DNA from: Membranipora membranacea
Taxonomy: Eukaryota > Bryozoa > Gymnolaemata > Cheilostomatida > Membraniporidae
NCBI GenBank assembly: GCA_914767715.1
Contig: OU612069.1
Span: 18,847,387-18,907,386 of the forward strand
Length of the DNA stretch: 60,000 nt
Direction of reading: 5' to 3'
A model generated the notes under the pieces. It saw only the letters and a program-made list of their open reading frames with translations. It was not told where the DNA came from and searched no databases. A program made the translations under genes and the position numbers. This document shows, one piece after another, positions 57,810 through 60,000 of the stretch (the first letter of the stretch is position 1; each line of letters opens with the position of its first letter).

Positions 57810-58836
57810 ACAAATTCCCGTTGTAATCTATACAAAATTGATAAAATTTGTAGGTACCTAGATCTTGAAAATTTCCCCATGTGGATCAAAACAAATCAAA
57901 ACAGGCACTTTAGCACTTTTGAAGTGTTCCCTCTGTCTATCCTTACTCTGTGATTTACATAGAAGCAAAAGTAAGGGTTTAGTCAAGCAATTCTGCCTGG
58001 TAGATATAAAGATTTTAGACAGGTTGGCTGATCTTTGTTACTACTTACAACTTGGCATGTGCCGGCTTTCATAATCCAATCATAAAATAATCAATTTTGC
58101 TGATGTTAACATATAACACTGATTAACGAGTCGTAGGCATGATAAGATAGGATCTCGTGAAGCTTTCCATTTTATAAATCTGCTGCCATCCAATGCTGAG
58201 ACATAAGCAGCAATATCTATTTGGTGTAAAATTAAAATGCAATGGGATGTCCCCTAAACTGTGACATCGATAATGGGTATTCCCTCTAGGTCACATGACA
58301 TTGTGTTGACAAGCAACATTATTTATTATTCTAGCAATCTGATAAATCTCTTGATCTACGGGCAAGCATCTAACCCCTTACATGAGCCGATATGAAAATT
58401 GCATGTTTGGAGTTTTCTCAGCTGCCTATAAAAACCTCTGTTCCACACCTCATCATTGAACTTGAACAATGTCATAAAGTTCTTTGAGTTATCTCCAGCT
58501 GAGTCAAAGTTTCCTTTAAATACTATTTGAAATAACTTCCATAATGTGATACTGAATGCCCTGAGAAGTGATGGACAGATGTGATGAAGCATGGATATTC
58601 TAAATCTATCACCCATTAGGCTGATTCCTTGAATATTATCCTTTCACATTCCATGTGATGTAATTCACTGCAAAATGACCAGGATCATGTCTATAACTGG
58701 CATAATGCAAAAATCATTCATTCGCTAATTCTGATGGCAACAACCATACAAAAATGATTGAATAACATTAAATGACACAACTTGACTCTGTTTAAACACT
58801 AACCTTTGACAACTCATGCAGATTTTTCCATTGCAG
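57810..58836. other. Non-coding stretch before the last gene
   Basis: No exon recognised; any upstream exons of the gene at 58837 are either outside reach or too short to see. Confidence 0.35.
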
Positions 58837-59133
58837 ATGACAGGGCTGAAAAAATTTCATTGCAAGAGTGAAGGATGTGAACTCTTTGATGAGGTTGTAA
58901 GAGGGAGGATTCGTACAAATGGGGAACCTCCAGAATGCAATGCCTGTGATCAGATTCTGTTAGAAGTTCCATCCGACAATACTTATCCAGGTACTACTTT
59001 TTATTCAGATGGTATTAGTACATTCAGACTGAGGAAGGGGAATTTTAGCATTGGTAATATTCGGCGCTACAACTACCTGCTGTGACAATGTTATACATAT
59101 ACATGTACACATATATATTATATATATTAAATG

Positions 59134-59165
<32 letters not shown>

Positions 59166-59698
59166 ATGATCAGTTTGTGTCTTATAAGTGGAGAGTCAGA
59201 TTAACTTTACAATCATTGATATGAATTTATGAATCATTGTTAAAACACATAGCGTGGCTATTTGGTAAAAAAACATTGTGTCAGGATCTGAATAAAGCCA
59301 AAAGTCTGGTTACTTTTATGTTTGCATCGATTGACGACCTGTAAAAACTCAGGCTAGCTGCTTGACGTAAGTTTACAAGGGCAAGCTATTTTACGATTCT
59401 AAACCTGTTGACCGATCAAAGATGAGAAATGCGGTCAGGCAACTATACATGTATAGCCAGCGCTTGTTCGGGGTCAGATATGTTCCCCTCATCCATAATA
59501 TATCAGTGATTAAAATGAAAAATATGTTTCTGATCACATCATGTACATAAGATTTCTTTGCTGTGCGCTGCAAGAAATTTGATATATTGGTTTTCGTTTT
59601 TTAGGTGTAAGTCAGCCTAGAAAGCGAACCAAAAAGTTCACCGAAGAAGAATGGGAGGAAATCGAACGAAAGACACGTAAAATCGCTGATGAAAAGAT
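58837..59698 (+). CDS. Partial gene, cysteine-rich (zinc-binding-like) protein
   Basis: Exon 58837-58990 (acceptor TTCCATTGCAG, donor GTACTA) reads MTGLKKFHCKSEGCELFDEV, then GEPPECNACDQILLEVPSDN. Exon 59605-59698 (acceptor TTTTTTAG, donor GTAAGT) joins in frame as GVSQPRKRTKKFTEEEWEEI, then ERKTRKIADEKM. The C-x4-C ... C-x2-C spacing suggests one zinc site; the second exon is basic then acidic and helical. The ATG at 58837 could be the start or an internal Met just after a splice site. The gene continues past 60000. I do not recognise the family. Confidence 0.55.
59091..59167. repeat. TA-rich microsatellite
   Basis: (TA)n of about 14 units at 59131-59157 with ATACATGTAC palindromes on both sides, inside the intron of the last gene. 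Confidence 0.9.
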
Positions 59699-60000
59699 GT
59701 AAGTTAATTTATCAGATAAATTACGAGATGAAAAACCTATCCCTTCTTCTTGAGGTTCTTGGAGTTTAAAGCAAAATTGTTTTCGTGGGCTGATGATTGA
59801 TGGTTAGTAAATGACCCACCATGAGAACAAACGTTTTGGCCGAAGTAGTTGTCCGAGAGGTCATAGTGTCTTGCATAAACAGAGTTAAGCAAAACGTGTT
59901 TCTGCATCCAGTGGTTCCTTGTTTAAAACCAGAATCCAAATTTTCAAGACTTGCCCTGCAGCTTTTTCTGCATTTCAAAGCTTTGACAAAATTCAGCCTT

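Overview
The window looks like an AT-rich, intron-rich invertebrate animal genome. It has GT-AG introns with short polypyrimidine tracts, a host gene split into 15 exons, BEL/Pao, CR1/Jockey-like, pogo, hAT and MULE-type debris, several tRNA-derived SINEs and many foldback MITEs. I cannot name the species; a sponge, cnidarian or other marine invertebrate would fit. No bacterial operon, rRNA or CRISPR is visible.

Layout. 640-13499 (+) holds a complete gene for translation initiation factor eIF2B epsilon (EIF2B5). Its 15 exons join in one uninterrupted frame of 643 codons. Its introns carry two LINE relics (one split around exon 2), a duplicated 3' splice site, foldback elements and a MITE with an intact target-site duplication (TSD). 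13700-19632 is non-coding apart from a SINE-like repeat. 19633-22429 is a complete but dead pogo/Tigger-like DNA transposon, with both ends bounded by a GC-rich motif that is repeated inside each end. 22450-34130 is a mosaic: three or more diverged copies of the same repeat segments, fragments of transposon-type proteins, an AAA-ATPase-like exon, and a run of four phase-compatible exons (24104-26113) of a gene I do not recognise.

35440-36060 looks like LTR regulatory DNA (tandem repeats, TATA box, poly(A) signal, PBS-like sequence). 38160-39270 holds relics of two transposon gene families, one of them MULE-like. 39558-42972 is a 5'-truncated BEL/Pao retrotransposon whose integrase has been deleted inside the element, ending in a probable 3' LTR. 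44100-46300 has a 130-bp tandem array, a TA-flanked MITE and a hAT-like element with an 8-bp TSD and a second foldback nested in it. 47500-47766 is a PIF1-helicase relic with a one-base frameshift in a T run.

49914-50298 is a large, nearly perfect foldback inside a 12-bp direct repeat. C-type-lectin exons lie around 53045-53632 with a SINE between them. A second hAT MITE with a perfect 8-bp TSD is at 54094-54538, a second copy of the 9-bp-TSD MITE at 56802-56913, and another MITE at 57372-57808. The window ends in two exons (58837-59698) of a cysteine-rich gene that runs off the right edge. The genes do not form one pathway: only EIF2B5 is clearly an intact housekeeping gene.
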